A DNA stretch of 7,012 nucleotides from NCBI GenBank assembly GCA_025464925.1, contig JAODMS010000053.1:1-7012 (forward strand), given 5' to 3'. The translations under genes and the position numbers were made by a program. The stretch's first letter is position 1. Every line of letters starts with the position of its first letter. Origin of the DNA: Arthrobacter sp. (GTDB taxonomy: Bacteria > Actinomycetota > Actinomycetes > Actinomycetales > Micrococcaceae). This document shows, one piece after another, positions 6,693 to 7,012 of the stretch. The notes below the pieces were generated by a model. That model saw nothing but the letters and a program-made list of their open reading frames with translations, was not told where the DNA came from and did not search any database.

Positions 6693-7012
6693 ATGAGCAC
6701 ACAAACCCTGACCCGCACGGCCACCGCCGACACCGCCGAACCGGTGACCGCCCCGTCCCTTCCCGCCGACGACCGGGCAGGGGACGGGTACGACTGGATG
6801 GACACCCTCGAAGGCACCGCCTGGTCGGTGCTGCCGAACTGGGGCAACGAAGGCTGGGACGCCGGATCCTGGCCCTACATCATCTTCGCCGTCGCCCGCA
6901 CCCGCGACCGGAGCGGGGAACTGTTCGGCTACGGAACCTACGTCGAAGGCGACACCACCACACACTGGTTCCGCACCCAGGACGCCTGCTTCGAAGCGGT
7001 CGCCACCGAGGT
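6693..7012 (+). CDS. Unrecognised protein, 3' end outside the window
   Basis: An open frame of 106 codons starts with ATG at 6693 and runs off the right edge without a stop. An ACGGAG at 6678-6683 gives a plausible ribosome site 9 bases before the ATG. Third positions are strongly G or C, as in the real genes here, which supports coding. I do not recognise the family. The first 30 or so residues are rich in Thr, Ala, Pro and Asp and look disordered. The rest is a compact, aromatic segment with six tryptophans (for example AWSVLPNWGNEGWDAGSWPY, then IIFAVARTR and GYGTYVEGD). There is no signal peptide or membrane segment. It reads away from bioB. The composition recalls small accessory proteins of actinobacterial plasmids, but that is an impression and not a match. 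Confidence 0.7.
   Translation, partial: MSTQTLTRTATADTAEPVTAPSLPADDRAGDGYDWMDTLEGTAWSVLPNWGNEGWDAGSWPYIIFAVARTRDRSGELFGYGTYVEGDTTTHWFRTQDACFEAVATE

Noticed and set aside
6576..6965. Minus-strand 129-codon frame at the right edge
   Set aside because: It lies mostly opposite the plus-strand gene at 6693, which has the better ribosome site and codon pattern. It shows no known motif.

Overview
The window is GC-rich DNA that looks like a high-GC actinobacterium, most likely of the Micrococcaceae (Arthrobacter type). This rests on codon use, on a biotin operon that carries the actinobacterial BioB accessory gene bsaP between bioB and bioA, and on an IS110-family transposase. The genus is an inference; no rRNA or marker gene is present.

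Layout. Positions 1-790 (+) hold the C-terminal part of an IS110-family transposase with a single-base frameshift near its end. Positions 990-6133 (-) hold a six-gene operon, read from right to left: bioB, bsaP, bioA, bioF, bioD and a cytochrome P450. Every one of its five junctions is an ATGA overlap, where the stop codon of one gene overlaps the start codon of the next, so it was built as one translationally coupled unit. Positions 6134-6692 are non-coding, with palindromes near bioB and a tiled set of stem-loops at 6392-6538. At 6693 (+) an unrecognised gene starts and runs off the right edge.

The operon is decaying unevenly. bioB, bsaP and bioD are intact with all expected motifs. bioA has lost about 30 N-terminal codons and carries two one-base deletions plus an amber codon. 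bioF has an in-frame internal deletion of about 124 codons that removes part of the active site. The P450 has a one-base deletion in a homopolymer, a probable pair of compensating shifts before the heme loop, and no visible ExxR motif. As it stands the locus could still encode DAPA to dethiobiotin (BioD) and dethiobiotin to biotin (BioB with BsaP), but not the KAPA and DAPA steps.

The two most interesting points are the P450 as the coupled last gene of a biotin operon, which suggests a role in supplying the pimeloyl precursor analogous to BioI but in a different P450, and the structured non-coding region upstream of bioB. The IS110 copy and the unrecognised gene at the right edge suggest an accessory or plasmid-like setting; that is inference.
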